From: Primula veris
Taxonomy: Eukaryota; Streptophyta; Magnoliopsida; Ericales; Primulaceae
DNA: 64,000 nucleotides
NCBI GenBank assembly: GCA_963682055.1
Contig: OY821741.1
Location: 26,048,711 to 26,112,710, forward strand
Reading direction: 5' to 3'
Shown piece after piece: positions 43,373 through 55,838 of the stretch (position 1 is its first letter; each line of letters opens with the position of its first letter). A model generated the notes under the pieces. The model did no database searches. It saw only the letters and a list, made by a program, of their open reading frames with translations, and was not told the DNA's origin. The translations under genes were made by a program, and so were the position numbers.

Positions 43373-43915
43373 AGAGTGTTCTAACGATTTCTTGTCCGTC
43401 ATTTGTGCAACACATGTATGTTGTGAATAATAAGAGTATTGTTCTTCTCTAGTCTTTACTACCCACCTCTTTTTGTGGTTGGGTTGATGTTAATTTACTT
43501 ATGACGTATTAATCTATTTTCGGTGTTCAAGCCTGTTTCAAGAAGTACCGATTATATTGCATTTTTTCTTTTCTTTATGGAGACATTTATCATACATTAT
43601 AGAAATAATTTCCTGTTTTTTTTCATACCTGTTCAACTATAATAGACTCTAGAGGGTTGAAATTTTAGAAAGCACTTAAATTATAAAAAAGCAAATCAGT
43701 GCTCCTTTTTTGTCTCGTTTTACAAGGGCACTGCTGATTATATCTTTTAGTCTCGGTATAAAGTCATAATAAAACTGTTTGTTAAGAGCAATTCTTGGAG
43801 TAGCGATTGATAATTGTATGACTAAATTTTTTAAAGTGCCTGATAAATAGTGAAGCTACCACTTTAGTACCGACTAAAGCTACAGGAAGACGGCCTATTA
43901 TTTTTTAAATGCCGG
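43373..43915 (+). other. 3' flank of the NOI gene
   Basis: Probably contains the 3' UTR and polyadenylation region (AATAAT at about 43427). Nothing else recognised before the Tat-type element. Confidence 0.45.
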
Positions 43916-44483
43916 TGATAGAACATAAAAATTAGACCCGAATATATTTATTTGGGTATTAATCGACCCATCAATTATTAGAGGGTACCCAAGGTTAAAA
44001 TCCAAAAAACCATGATCTAATGGAGTTTTCCTAACAGACCATTATCTATAAGGTACCAGCCCAGTAGTAAAGATCCACAATAGAAAAGCCCATGAAGTGG
44101 CTCTTAAGATAACGACATTTGTCAACATCCTATGAAACATAATTGTCTATAAATAGCCAACTACCCTCCTTAAAAGGAGGACCAGAAAATTTATCTAAAA
44201 AATATAGATAGAAGGATAGAAAAGAGAAAAACTTGTCATAACTCACCCCACTAGAAAGCAGACCGAGTAAGATACAAGACCGAACACCGAGATCGAAGAA
44301 AGATCAATATTAAAAGAGCAAGCTGTAATACCGAGCACAAGTGCAAATAGAAAATTGTAATCCGAGCAATTATACCACCGAGCGTAATAAAGATTAAATA
44401 AGTGTTTATTGTTTATTCTATTTGATATATTATATTATTGTTGAAAAGTCTTAACGCCACCGACCAAATTTATGACTTTATCA
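43916..44483 (+). repeat. Tat-type element left LTR
   Basis: 568 bp, TGATAGAACATAAAAATTAG to GACTTTATCA. TATA box GTCTATAAATAGCC at about 44151-44164. About 105 bp of its middle (near 44030-44140) is absent from the right LTR. Confidence 0.9.
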
Positions 44484-44485
44484 AA

Positions 44486-44503
44486 TGGCGCCGTCTGTGG
44501 GAA
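44486..44503 (+). other. Primer-binding site of the Tat-type element
   Basis: TGGCGCCGTCTGTGGGAA, two bases after the LTR end. It shares its first part with the tRNA-Asp type site used by many Tat/Athila elements. Confidence 0.8.
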
Positions 44504-44562
44504 TCATCTAGTTCACAACTAGTTTCGAAATCAAACACCAATACTCTATCAGGCGAGCAACA

Positions 44563-46407
44563 ATGATGACCAATATAGAGGAAACCCATCCCGATATAGT
44601 CGAAACCAATAACCAAAACGTACAAATTAGCCAACAAGACCTCGACGATCTACTTGCCATCCGCGACAGATATGACGCTATACAGTCCGGAAATCAACCA
44701 ACAACCTCCAATATCCACCAAAAACAACAGACTGAACAACCGCAACAGCTTGACGGGCTCGTCGACGAGAACCCTACGTCCTCGGATGACGAACGAGCAT
44801 TACCCGTATTAAGGCGCGCAAGAAGGCGCTTACCCGAATCCCAGGCAGGACCGAGCTCAAAAGTCCCACTGCCAGCAGCCTCGGTTAATTCCAGTTCCCA
44901 CCAAGTTCATCTTCAAACGAACGAAGCCCACCGGTTTGGCATGCTCGAAGACTTTGTCCTCGAGCAAACGTCCCAACCCCCAATATTCCCACCGCGGATA
45001 ATTACCCCGTCCACGGTGGAAGTACAACCCCTCGCTCCCCAAGCAGGGAACGAGGCCGCATTAACACAAGCCGAGCAGGGTCACAACGCCCAGCTTCAAG
45101 CTCAGCTGGCCGCATGCATGTCGGCCATGGCGACAGCAGGTATCACGATACCGCCCACTCAAACCGCCAATGCACATGCCGACCTCCGACATAACATGGA
45201 AGATTCCGCCTATAGGGCTGCCATGGAAGTGGCAGGGCGGCAACCAAATACAAGAGGACCCTACCAAGGGGGCAATGTCCCAGTAACGATCCCTCCAACA
45301 TTCGTCCACCCAAACATTTTTACGGGACATATCATCGATGCGAACCCGCACGACAATGGGTACCCCAACCACAGGGTCGTGGTAGGATACTACCCACAAC
45401 CCCACCAGGGAGGGTACTCCCCCCTCTACCAAGCACCAGATGAAGCGTTCCAACAGGCTTGGGACGTATGCCAAGAAACCCCATGTACCGAGCAAATCAC
45501 TCGGCACCGCAATCCTAGGGGGTTCATCATCCCCGAATTCAGGCTATACGATGGAAAAAGCTGCCCAATCGATCATCTGCGCCACTACAAAACAAGGATG
45601 AAGCTCTGGAGCGACGATACAGCACTATTGTGCAAAATTTTCAAGAACAACTTGGGCCAAGAGGCTTCATCGTGGTATCACAATCTACCACGGGGATCCA
45701 TAGGAAGCTGGATAGAGCTGCTCCGTGCGTACTCCACCTGATATGCCGCTCATCGGAAGAAGAAGGTCAACATCGACACCCTTATGAAAATGGAGATGCT
45801 GCCAAATGAAAGGCTCAACGACTACTGCATACTGTTCATCGACGTGGCAAACCAGATTCCGCAGTACGCCCACAACATCGCCATCCAAAATTTTATCAAC
45901 TCCATACCCAACGGCTATTGGGCGAGAAGGAAGTTCATCGGCAAAAACTTCCCGACCACTGACACTCTGCTTGCCTATTGCACCCTCCTCACCGATAAAA
46001 ATGAGGAATTGCGCATCCTCAACCGAACTCTACCGAGAAGAGAGTCGGTCAGAGAAGCACAGGTGGGCTGCAAAAGAGCCAGGAACAATCAGGGGGAAAC
46101 ATTCAAACCGACCAGAAGGGACAAAGGTCCCGAAGTCCATAGCAGGGAAGAGAAACCCCGAGAACACGAGCATAAACCGTTCCAGATCGCATACCCAACA
46201 CCGATCAACGAACATAAACCTATTCAGCTCACATACCCGACGCCAACCAAGCAGCCACAACATGGCCACTTCCAGGGAAGGGAAAAGCAGAAGAGCTTCG
46301 AACCGGTCGAACTGAGGTACTCTTTCAACCTGTCTACCGAGGATATCCTTAAGGATATCTGCAGAGAAAGCTGGTATTCCCGAACAGAGCCGCTCGCTAC
46401 CCCCTGA
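44563..46407 (+). pseudogene. Tat-type gag, interrupted
   Basis: ATG at 44563. The N-terminal 260 or so codons are P/Q/N-rich. The capsid-like part follows (FRLYDGKSCPIDHLRHY, SWYHNLPRGSIGSWIEL) up to a TGA at 45739-45741, then continues in frame (NERLNDYCILFIDVANQIP). The frame is lost between about 46390 and 46414. The following CAYHEDHGHLTEHC zinc-binding-like segment is one base out of register. It would form the particle shell, but this copy gives only truncated product. Confidence 0.85.
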
Positions 46408-46414
46408 TCACAGA

Positions 46415-49400
46415 GACCCCAAGCTCTTTTGCGCCTATCATGAGGACCACGGGCACCTCACCGAGCACTGCCACAACCTGCGATGGAAAATGAACCTGTG
46501 GGGCGATGCGGGATACCTAACCAAGTTCATCAAAGGCGCTGGGAATAAAGGCAAACAACTGGCCATCGAGGGAGCCGATAACCGGCAAGGCAAAACAATC
46601 AACGTCGTTCATCTGTCAAGACCCAAAACCACGGGTGGGGAAAGATCACAACAGCGGAAACTGGCGCACTTTGGGCAAGTAGGCAAGGCGTCACAGGCGT
46701 CAACATCTAAACGGCAATGCATGCCGCAACGACACCCGCCCATTTCTTTCTCAAATCTCGATGAAGAAGGGGTGATATACCCCCACGGGGACGCCATTAA
46801 CCTCCGTGTCCAAATTGGTATAGATACGGTCAGCAGAGTGCTTGTCGACGAATGAGCCTCTTGTGATATCATGTAGAAAGAGCTCTTTGACAAGATGGAG
46901 CTCAAGCTGCAGGACCTGCAGCTTACTGACGTTACACTGATCGGGTTCATTTCCGAGACGACTAAACCGTTGGAAAAGATCGTCCTAACTGTTACGAAGG
47001 GATCCGTATCAGTCCCTTTAGAATTCTTAGTGGTCAATGACAATTCAGGCCATAATGTGATGTTGGGCCGACCATGGCTTCATGCCATGCGGGCCATACC
47101 TTCGACATACCACCAGAAGGTGAAATACCCCAACACTAGAGGGGAGGTCGAAACGGCCCGAGGATGTCAAGAGGATTCACGACGCTGTGAAGACATCACC
47201 GCAGCTCTGAAGAGACAGCTGGTTGTTGTCGAACAACCCACGAACACGAAGAAGCTCCTCAATCAAATAGCCCGAACTGAGAGGGTTGTTGAGGAACAAG
47301 TGGGAGAGACGCTCCGGAGGGTGAGCATCCCTAATAACGACGCATACTCGGGGTATCATCAAATCCCCCTCGCCTGCGAAGATCAAGAGAAGACATCATT
47401 CATATCGCCTTTGGGAAACTATTGCTACACGGTAATGCCGTTCGGCCTACGCAATGCTAGGGCAACATATCAAAGGATGATAACGAATGTTTGCCAAAAG
47501 CATATAGGGAAGACGATGGAGGTATACATAGACGACATGGTTGTCAAAAGCGAAAGGGCCGCATCCCACCTCCAAGACATTAAGAACGTCTTCCAAACAC
47601 TGGGCGAGCACAAACTGAAGCTCAATGCGAGCAAATGCGCGTTCGTTATCAGCAAAGGAAAATTTTTGGGACATATGGTCAGTCGAAGAGGAATAGAGGC
47701 TAATCCCGACCAGATCATAGCTCTACGGAACCTAGCAGCACCCAAGAATAAGAAGCAGGTACAAGAGCTCACAGGAATGATGGCCGCACTGAGCAGGTCC
47801 ATCAGTCGATCCACGGACAAGGGACGACCATTTTTTGAATCACTCAAGAAGGATAGAAAATTTGTGTGGGACCCGGAGTGTGAGACTTCATTCAACAACC
47901 TCAAAGAGTACTTAAGGACGCTGCCACTGCTAGTAAGGCCGAACAAAGGAGATATTCTGGCATGCTACCTAGCAGTTTCCACTACAGCAGTGAGCGCAGT
48001 CATCCTAAGAGAAGAAGGTCGAGAACAATTCCCGATCTACTTCGTCAGCAAAACTCTGGTCGAAGCCGAAACACGCTACCTACCATTGGAAAAGCTATGC
48101 TTGGCACTGGTCGTTGCGACCAAAAAGCTGCCGCAATACTTCATAGCTCACCAGATCCAAGTCTACACAAAATTCCACATCAAGGAATCTCTTTGACGGA
48201 CGGACATAAGCGGCAAAGTTGCGGCCTGGGGGGTCGAGCTATCCCAATTTCATATGGGGTTCGCACCCCGACATGCCATAAAGGGACAAGTCTTGGCCGA
48301 TTTCATCGTCGAGTTCACCGAAGGATATGATGAGCCATTGGCCATATCCCCCCAGTCTCACTGGCAAATACATGTCGATGGATCAGCCACCAAAGACGGA
48401 TCTAGAGCAGGCATCGTCCTTAAGTCCAGCGAAGGAGCAATCATCAAGAAAAGCATCAAGCTGGGCTTCTGAGCTACTAACAATGAGGCAGAATACGAAG
48501 CCATGATAAACGGCATGCTCATTGCACGGTCCCTCGGATGCTCCCACTTAATTGCTAGCTTCGACTCCATGCTCATCGTCAACCAGGCCATCGGTGAATA
48601 CCAAGCCAAGGACGACCGGATGATCCTCTACCAAGAGAGAGTCCAGAGCTTAATGGCTACTTTCGAATAGTGAGAATTAATCAGAATTAATCGCACTAAA
48701 AATGCACACGCCGACGCATTAGCAACCCTAGCTTCGACACTAACGTTAGCCAACACTCGATCAATCACAGTGGAACTTCTGGAAACCCCGAGCATAAATA
48801 GAAGAATAGACCGAGTAACGTCAATACAATACGAACTAGGGTGGATGGACGACATGGTTCACTATCTGCGAAACGGGACGCTCCCGGCAGACAAGATAAA
48901 AGCGTTGAAAATCACAAGAAAGGCCCCTCGGTTCTGGCTATCTGAGGACGATAAACTGTACAAATCCAGTTACCGAGGACCCCACCTTCTATGCGTCCGG
49001 CCTGAGCTGCAACAGCCAGTCTTGGAGGAGATCCACGAAGGATCCTGCGGAGCGCACATCAAAGGGAGGTCCCTCGCCAACAAGGCAATCACACAAGGAT
49101 ATTGGTGGCCCTATATCAAGCGAGACGCTGATATCTACGTCCAAAGATCCGACAAGTGCCAACGATTCGCCAAGATACCACGGCTCCCCTCATCTTTGAT
49201 GGCCCCAGTATCGGCTCCATGGCCATTCGCACAATGGGGAATTGATCTAGTCGGGAAGCTTCCCAGGGCACCCGGCAGCGTTGAATATTTGATTGTAGCG
49301 ACAGACTACTTCACCAAGTGGGTGGAAGCTAAACCTCTCCGAGAAATTAAAGCCAGCAATGTCAAACAATTCATCTGGGAGCATATCATCACTAGGTTCG

Positions 49401-50092
49401 GTATACCATACGCCATTGTCGCAGACAACGACACCCAGTTCAAGGACGCCAATCTGCAGCTTTGGTACGAGGAACTCGGTATCCGAAAGTTCTATTCGAC
49501 TCCAACATACCCACAGGGTAACGGTCAAGCAGAGGTATCGAACCGAACTGTCCTAGATGGCATAAAGACAACCCTGGAACAAGCAAAGGGGAGATGGCCT
49601 GAGCGATTGCTCAACGTCTTATGGTCCTGCCGAACTACACCGAAGACGGGAACAAAGGAAACACCGTTCAGCTTAGCGTACGGTGTGGAGGCCGTCATAC
49701 CAACAGAAATCGGCCTACCCACCCTCTGAACAACTTTAGTCGAGCAAGAAAACAATAAACAAAGAATGAGAGAGGAGCTCGACATGTTAGATGAGAATAG
49801 AGAGATAGCGGACCTTACCCTAGCAAAATACCAACAAAGCGTCAAGCGAACCTATGACAAGAGGGTGAAAGGGACCAAGGAATTCATAGTAGGAGAACTG
49901 GTGCTGCGACGAGTAACTATCTATACCAGAAACGAGATACACGGCAAACTGAGCCCCACCTGGGAAGGCCCATACGAGATCGTTAAAAGAACAAGCCCAG
50001 TGTCCTATAAGCTTAAAAGCGTTCTGTTCAAAAATAGCAGAGGAGAGAAAAATTCTTGGAATGTAGCTAACCTAAAGAAGTACTACGTGTAA
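46415..50092 (+). pseudogene. Tat-type pol remains (protease, RT, RNase H, integrase)
   Basis: One reading register from 46415 to 50092 with stops at 46853, 46874, 48194, 48470, 48668, 48671 and 49727. In protease the first stop replaces the glycine after VDE in the active-site loop. RT lacks roughly its N-terminal half: protease-end sequence runs into NNDAYSGYHQIP, so an internal deletion is likely near 47330. YIDDMVVKS is intact. A second RNase H (HVDGSATKDGSRAGIVL, TNNEAEYEA) follows, as in Tat elements. In integrase the zinc finger reads RSDKC where RCDKC is usual. DDE positions are still recognisable (GIDLVGKLP, ADNDTQF, GNGQAE). Confidence 0.88.
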
Positions 50093-50189
50093 GCTAGCTT
50101 ACCAGTACAGGTACCGCCTTACCTATGCTTCTTAATGACATTATCTTTCAAACATATAAAATAGTTTGCCATACTGTCTAACAAGTGCA

Positions 50190-50795
50190 GATATGAAATT
50201 CCCAAACGGCATACGTGCCTAGGAATACTATGAAATTCTCAAACGGCATACGTGCCTAGGAATACTATGAAATTCTCAAACGGCATACGTGCCTAGGAAT
50301 ACTATGAAATTTCCAAACGGCATACGTGCCTAGGAATACTATCAAACGGCATACGTGCCTAGGAATACTATGAAATTCCCAAACGGCATACGTGCCTAGG
50401 AATACTATGAAATTCCCAACATGGCTACGTGCCTAGGAATACTATGAAATTCCCCAATATGGCTAAGTGCCTGGGAATACTATGAAATTCCCCAATATGG
50501 CTAAGTGCCTGGGAATACTATGAAATTCCCAAACGGCATACGTGCCTAGGAATACTATGAAATTCCCAACATGGCTACGTGCCTAGGAATACTATGAAAT
50601 TCCCCAATATGGCTAAGTGCCTGGGAATACTATGAAATTCCCAAACGGCATAAGTGCCTAGGAATACTATGAAATTCCCCAATAGGGCTAAGTGCCTGGG
50701 AATACTATGAAATTCCCAAACGGCATAAGTGCCTCGGAATACTATGAAATTCCCAAATGGCATAAGTGCCTAGGAATACTAAGAAATTCCCAACA
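50190..50795 (+). repeat. 37-38 bp minisatellite downstream of pol, 16 copies
   Basis: Sixteen units marked by GGAATACT, mostly 37 or 38 bp apart with one shortened to about 29 bp. Two unit types alternate irregularly, CAAACGGCATACGTGCCTA and CCAATATGGCTAAGTGCCTG. Frames across it are periodic and not real genes. Tandem arrays in this 3' position are known for Tat/Ogre-type elements. Confidence 0.95.
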
Positions 50796-50799
50796 TGGC

Positions 50800-51098
50800 A
50801 TGTCTAAAAGAATGCCAAGGAATACTCAAGTCCTCCAATAAACCAGAGGCACATATGCAGGTACCAACTGATCCAGTACGCAAGGATCGAAGAAAGTAAG
50901 GAGACTAGAAGAATAATTCAAGCCCGCATTACGGAGGCGACCAATTACCAAGCAAAGAAAACAAAGGACAAACAATCCAATCAAGGAAATATCAACAAGA
51001 CAATAAAAAGATCCAATACATGAATAAAGGAATGAAGCAAATAGTCCACGCCCGCGTTACGGAGGCAATAATGTACGACGAATAAATAAAGAAATCAA
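50800..51098. other. Spacer between minisatellite and antisense block
   Basis: No ORF. It includes two similar segments of about 20 bp, CCCGCATTACGGAGGC (about 50924) and CCCGCGTTACGGAGGC (about 51050). Confidence 0.6.
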
Positions 51099-51743
51099 CT
51101 AAGAAGAGCTGCTACATGACGAACACGCCGGTACATGACTCAGCCTGACCTCCTCGTCATCTGTCGCCGTGTCTTCGTCGGACTCTTGACCCTCAAAACG
51201 CTCCTCAGAAACAAGGAAATCGAAGTTGGTCGTATAAATACCCACATGTTGCCCTACCTCGAGCCGGGCTGCGAATTCTGACCCCCTTGCGTTCTCATGG
51301 GCAACAGATGCACCCTTAAGACGAGCTTCGTCCACAGGGTGCTGACGAGCTTCATACAGTTCAGAAGAAGCATCATGTCGATGTGTAGACGCACGAAAGA
51401 ATTTCATCAAGACATTGGCCTGGGGTATTAACAGCTTTAATTTACCAAACCACTTATCCTTTAAACGCTAATGCCGGGCCAGACGATGCTCTTGCACCTC
51501 ATAAACATGTTCGGCGCGTCCCACATAAGCACGGAATGACGCAGATTGAGTTCGCAATTTTTTCTTAAGCCGAGCACATTGGACTTGCAGCTTCTCGTTC
51601 TTTCCCATCAGGATATGAGGTAAATGGGCACGATCTTACTCTTCCGCATCAGACGAACCCCCAACCCGGGCAGCACCAGTCGGTTCTTGCCTCGCACTAA
51701 CAGGGGGCGGAGAGTCAGTCTGCTGCACCACAGTAGGAAATGC
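51099..51743 (-). pseudogene. Antisense ORF D of the Tat-type element, two stops
   Basis: A 215-codon frame opened by a splice acceptor (TCTTCGTAG before 51743) and closed by a stop at 51099. It starts AFPTVVQQTDSPPPV, has a basic coiled-coil-like centre (GKNEKLQVQCARLKKKLR) and an acidic/serine tail. Two in-frame stops occur near 51637 and 51467. The exon that should precede it was not identified; it may be a terminal exon of an antisense transcript. No known domain recognised. Confidence 0.5.
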
Positions 51744-51869
51744 CTACGAAGAAAGGAGGGAAAAAGACAGCGGCATCAATGCAACTAAAGAACCGACAAA
51801 GCCAAATCCAAATAAATAATATTTTTATACAAGCCTGAAGAAACTCAAAATGCAAACTACTGTCAAAAC

Positions 51870-52445
51870 TCAGTCGGATAAACCCTCAACGGAAGCCGAG
51901 GTCTCTGCGGCGTTAGCAAAATGAATGTCCCGCAGAGAAACTATCTGCATACCCAAACGACCCTTTACCAAGGCATCCAAGCTGTTCAACGCAGCCGTCG
52001 TTTCGGTTACCCGGGCCATAGCATCAACCATACGCTCCGCTCGGATAACACCACGGGTGCCTTTCACATACTCATACACCTCTAGTGCCTGAGCACGATC
52101 CCAATAGGCTTTGACGAAGGATAATAGCAGGTCTGCGTCTTCGAAAACGGCCCCTAACACCAAGTTCAAGCTCGTCACCCGGCCCCGGGATTCATCACGA
52201 GAGCGCCGAAGTGCACCAAGAAGCTCTTTGGCCTTACCCTTGTTTGCTGTATAGTAGGCGGTCTTCTTGCTGAACTTCTCTCCCAAATCGCGTAACCGAA
52301 TCGACAAGTTTGAAATATGAATATTCAGATACTCGATTTCACGGCGAGCAGCATTAAATTCCGCAGTTAGGGACGCCTTAGACATTTCTGGACCACCTAT
52401 AACAGTATCATCTACACTACAACTATGAGAGGCCCAGACAACCAT
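51870..52445 (-). CDS. Antisense ORF C of the Tat-type element, coiled-coil protein
   Basis: 191 codons, no lesion. ATG at 52445 in a good context (GCCATGG). Leu/Glu/Arg-rich heptads (about 30-75, EFNAARREIEYLNIHISNLS) predict coiled coil, followed by a helical region (ARVTETTAALNSLDALVKGR). It lies 225 bp downstream of antisense gene B on the same strand. Not recognised as a known family; it could be structural or an accessory to B. Confidence 0.55.
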   Translation of the reverse strand: MVVWASHSCSVDDTVIGGPEMSKASLTAEFNAARREIEYLNIHISNLSIRLRDLGEKFSKKTAYYTANKGKAKELLGALRRSRDESRGRVTSLNLVLGAVFEDADLLLSFVKAYWDRAQALEVYEYVKGTRGVIRAERMVDAMARVTETTAALNSLDALVKGRLGMQIVSLRDIHFANAAETSASVEGLSD

Positions 52446-52670
52446 GGCCAGGGGATTAACAAGTACCTGACAAGATTTTTATGTGTCCTTCAAAAGATGA
52501 CGACAACCAACAGACAACGAAATTAACTAAGAAAGCCAAACAGGAAGAAAATGGAGCACATATATTATCAACTTCCCAACAAAATGTCCTTATAGATACA
52601 AAAGCGGCCCACAATACGGGTACCAAAAGACTCTACACTAAGCTACACAAAAAATACTACAAGTATATAA

Positions 52671-55105
52671 TCAGTGCTCCACCTGAGAAGATGCGGGTGG
52701 GGGAGTAGCAGCAGTAGCAGACCGAGGAGTAGACGGAGCCGACCCGGAATGGGGATGGAGCGCAGTCGAAGTTCTATGCCCCGGCAGCCATGGGAGCTCC
52801 TCATCCCGAAGATTGGCCCAATCTAGAGGCTTAGGCGGTGCACCTTGCGGACAGGGGTAAACCAATTCCGACCATGCCCGGTCCGATAGAGGTACCCTTG
52901 CAAAATTCAGAGCACGAACATGAGCGCAAAAGACAGAAAAGTTGGCAATCGCTATAAATTTTGTCCGCTCTTCCACTTGCGCCGCTTTCAAAGAAGCAAC
53001 CTCAGATTTTTCAGCCTCCACATCCTCCGCCATGAGCACGTTATCAGGTTCTAATAGGTCGTATTTTTCGACCATACGCTCCTTTTTGACCTCCAACCTT
53101 TCAACCTCCTCGGTCAGGCACAAATTATCTCCCACCAACTTGTCATAATCGGCAGTTAACTTCACCATCTGAGCTTTCTCCTCAGCCATTGCCTTATTTT
53201 CGGCACTTAGCTTCTCTTTCTCAGCCTCGAGTGCCGTCAACTGATCCCTCAGCACAACGGTACCCACGAAAGCCTGTAATCAGAAACATCAGACACCAGC
53301 TAACTAAGGGCATAAAGAACTATATAACAAAAGATGTGCGAAACATACCCGAAACACATCATTGTTGGCCTGCTCAATGACCGACACTAAAGGACGAGCA
53401 GCCATTTCCTCTGCATCCTTGAAGATAAGGGGCTTTAGAGCAGTATACCCCATCCTTAAAGCTCGGGGTTGCTCCAGCAGTTTGCCCCCACACCGATCAA
53501 TATAACGAGTCATCGCGACCCCGTCCACCACCACCTTTTCCGAGCTGGGGGGAACCTCATCCTCCCCTCCCGTCACAACCTCCTCGGCAATCTCTTTGCC
53601 GGCTACCACCTCTACTTCCTCCCTAACCCCCTTCTCCGACGGAACAGTCTCAGGGGCCATGCGCTCACTCACATCCTCAGTTCGGATGGGCGACATGACA
53701 GGCAGGCTCATCGTATCCTCACCCATGTTCACCATGAGGTTGAGATGTCTGAATATATTATCGAACGACCCCTGAAATACAACAATACCCATTGACCGGG
53801 CAAGGGCAAGGGTAACCAATGAAGAAGTCAATAGCTAAAACATGATAACGAATAAAGAGAGGAACAATGGAATTAAAAGACAATTCACAAAACTAATACA
53901 CGTATATCGACATTCGCAGAAGCCGCCTCGGTGGAGTCATCCTGAGGAGAGGCAACCAATGCCACATCTGTGATGACATCAGGAACCTTCTCATTCACCG
54001 ATGTGTCCGACACCCTAGTCCTCTTCGGGGTCCCAGCAACGGGGTCTGATGCTCGGTGCTTAGGACGAACAGGCCTTCTCCCTCTTCGAGAAGCGCTTCG
54101 AGCCTTGACGATTTTTAGAAATTCCTCCTCCGGCTCTATGGGAATCTCAGGCGCAGGATTACCCTTGGTCACTGGCCCCGCAGGATAACCTAATAGCATG
54201 GGAGCAGTGTGACTTGTCGGGTCCTTCATTGGTCCAGGCCCCCACCACATCCAAAGGGCTAAGAGAGCTTCGACATTGGGAGGGCCGAGGTCTGGAATAT
54301 CGGGGGCGGTGGTAGCAGGTCCAGGAATCTGGTGTCCAACACAACTCCAATCTCCAGAAGCAATCACGATACCAAGGTTATGCTCCTTGTTGGTATCCGG
54401 AAGACCGATGACAAGCCGAGAGAAGGATCACAACGTCTTCAAATAAGAGCTACGGCGATCAAAACTCCAACTGTATACCCCGAATACATCTTTTAGTTCG
54501 ACATTGATCCCCGACAACTCCGACAACCTTCGAATACCGTTCAGGGTACGATAGCCATTCAGGGCCAATTGGGCCGGGGCAATCTGGACAGCCTCAAAGA
54601 ACGAAGCCATCCATTCAGTGAAAGGAAGTCTAAGACCCCCCGTAAAGAATGCCGAGGAACGAATAGCTACCTCACCGGCAGGTACGACCCCCATGACCTC
54701 CTCATCGGAGACAGGCAGCCGAATATGTATGTGGTCGGGTATACTGGCCAGCTTCTTAAAATCCTCTTCCACAAATGGGCCAACTTGAGCCAAGCATTGG
54801 GTCAGAATTTCCTATCCAAACGTCATAAAAACTTCATCAATATACTAACCAAAAACAAATCACACGAAGAGAGTTCCCCCCCCCCCCCCCCCCAATTACC
54901 AGAAACCCTACATTTTTCCACCAACCTAACAAACAAAAATCTTATACATAACGAAAAACCACCAATCACCAACCTAGATAGACATATATAGGCAAGCAAG
55001 ACCACATATCCACGCCACAAACATGACAGCAACAACAAATCAAACACAGACCCTAAGCATAGAGATACAGAAAAACCCACAGAATACGAAAACACTTACA
55101 GTCAT
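52671..55105 (-). CDS. Antisense spliced gene B of the Tat-type element (gypsy accessory domain plus coiled coil)
   Basis: Four predicted exons: 55105-55100 (ATGACT), 54811-53900, 53771-53349 and 53273-52671, about 647 codons. All introns are GT-AG with phase 0, and donor GTAAGTG after exon 1 is near ideal. Residues about 45-125 (FFTGGLRLPFTEWMASFFEA, LNGIRRLSELSG) resemble the Pfam domain described as putative gypsy-type transposon, found in antisense ORFs of Tat elements. Basic and acidic linkers follow, then a long coiled coil in exon 4 (LTALEAEKEKLSAENKAMAE). One TGA interrupts it at 54430-54428, inside exon 2. Its role is unknown. It would be made from an antisense transcript, so it needs its own promoter. 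Confidence 0.68.
54876..54893. repeat. Homopolymer of 18 C
   Basis: Uninterrupted C run within intron 1 of antisense gene B (G run on its coding strand). Its length is prone to sequencing error. Confidence 0.95.
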
Positions 55106-55838
55106 GTTAAAGGGCAAACAGGAGAGAGCCGCAGCGAATATGTCAGCAATAAATAGAAATCCTGGGTAGAGAGTCAGAAAATCTTTTGGCGGGAAGCACA
55201 AACCCTAGAGAGAGAAAATAAGAGATCTTTTTCAGTAAATTATGAGATAAAACCAAAAAGAATTACTTAGCGTAGTTAAAAGTAGTGGAGCCACAAAAAG
55301 AATAAAATAATAACCGTCCTTTCGTGTGACAGAGGTTTACTTTTTTTCAGCCACATAAAAGTCTACAACCGCTGCTATTTTCAACAAATCAACGCTCCAG
55401 ATCCTGCCACATCAGGAAGTATATCCCACTAACCAATGCAGTTTACATCATTACACCTATATAAACGGCCAGTGGACCCCACCACGAAAAGCTTACAGCA
55501 TACGCTCCCAATATTACTACACCGAGGAGGCATCCCGATTACGTTCCTCGACGACAAACAGTTTATTACCATACAACCACCGATCAAGGTCGACGAAGAC
55601 CGTTCCTAGCTCGACGGCTTTTAAGCGTCCGGTCTAGCAACGCTCTCCGGGGGGATAACCATGCACTTTGCTCGGTGTCCAATACTGAGGCATCGTATGG
55701 TTTCAACATGAAGGCAAAAGCAAATAAAAAATAGGCAGAATCAAATTGCAAAAGCAGAAGTTTTATTCATCCACGAAGGGGGATACAAACAAACACGTAC
55801 AACGGGAAAAGAAAAGTTTACAAGAAAAAACACCCATC
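55106..55838 (-). promoter_or_regulatory. Upstream region of antisense gene B
   Basis: About 730 bp without a protein-like ORF between gene B and antisense gene A1. On the minus strand a TATA-like GTTTATATAGG lies at about 55450-55460, 350 bp before the start of B. Near 55758-55768 the minus strand carries AATAAA, a likely poly(A) signal for A1. Confidence 0.4.

Noticed and set aside
45061..49845. Minus-strand frames opposite the Tat-type gag and pol
   Set aside because: Shadows of the sense genes, unlike the antisense block after 51 kb where the sense strand encodes nothing.
50575..50763. 62-codon periodic frame
   Set aside because: Direct translation of the 37 bp minisatellite.
54823..55095. 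90-codon hydrophobic frame upstream of antisense gene B
   Set aside because: It lies in the predicted first intron of gene B and includes the translation of a C homopolymer (GGGGGG).
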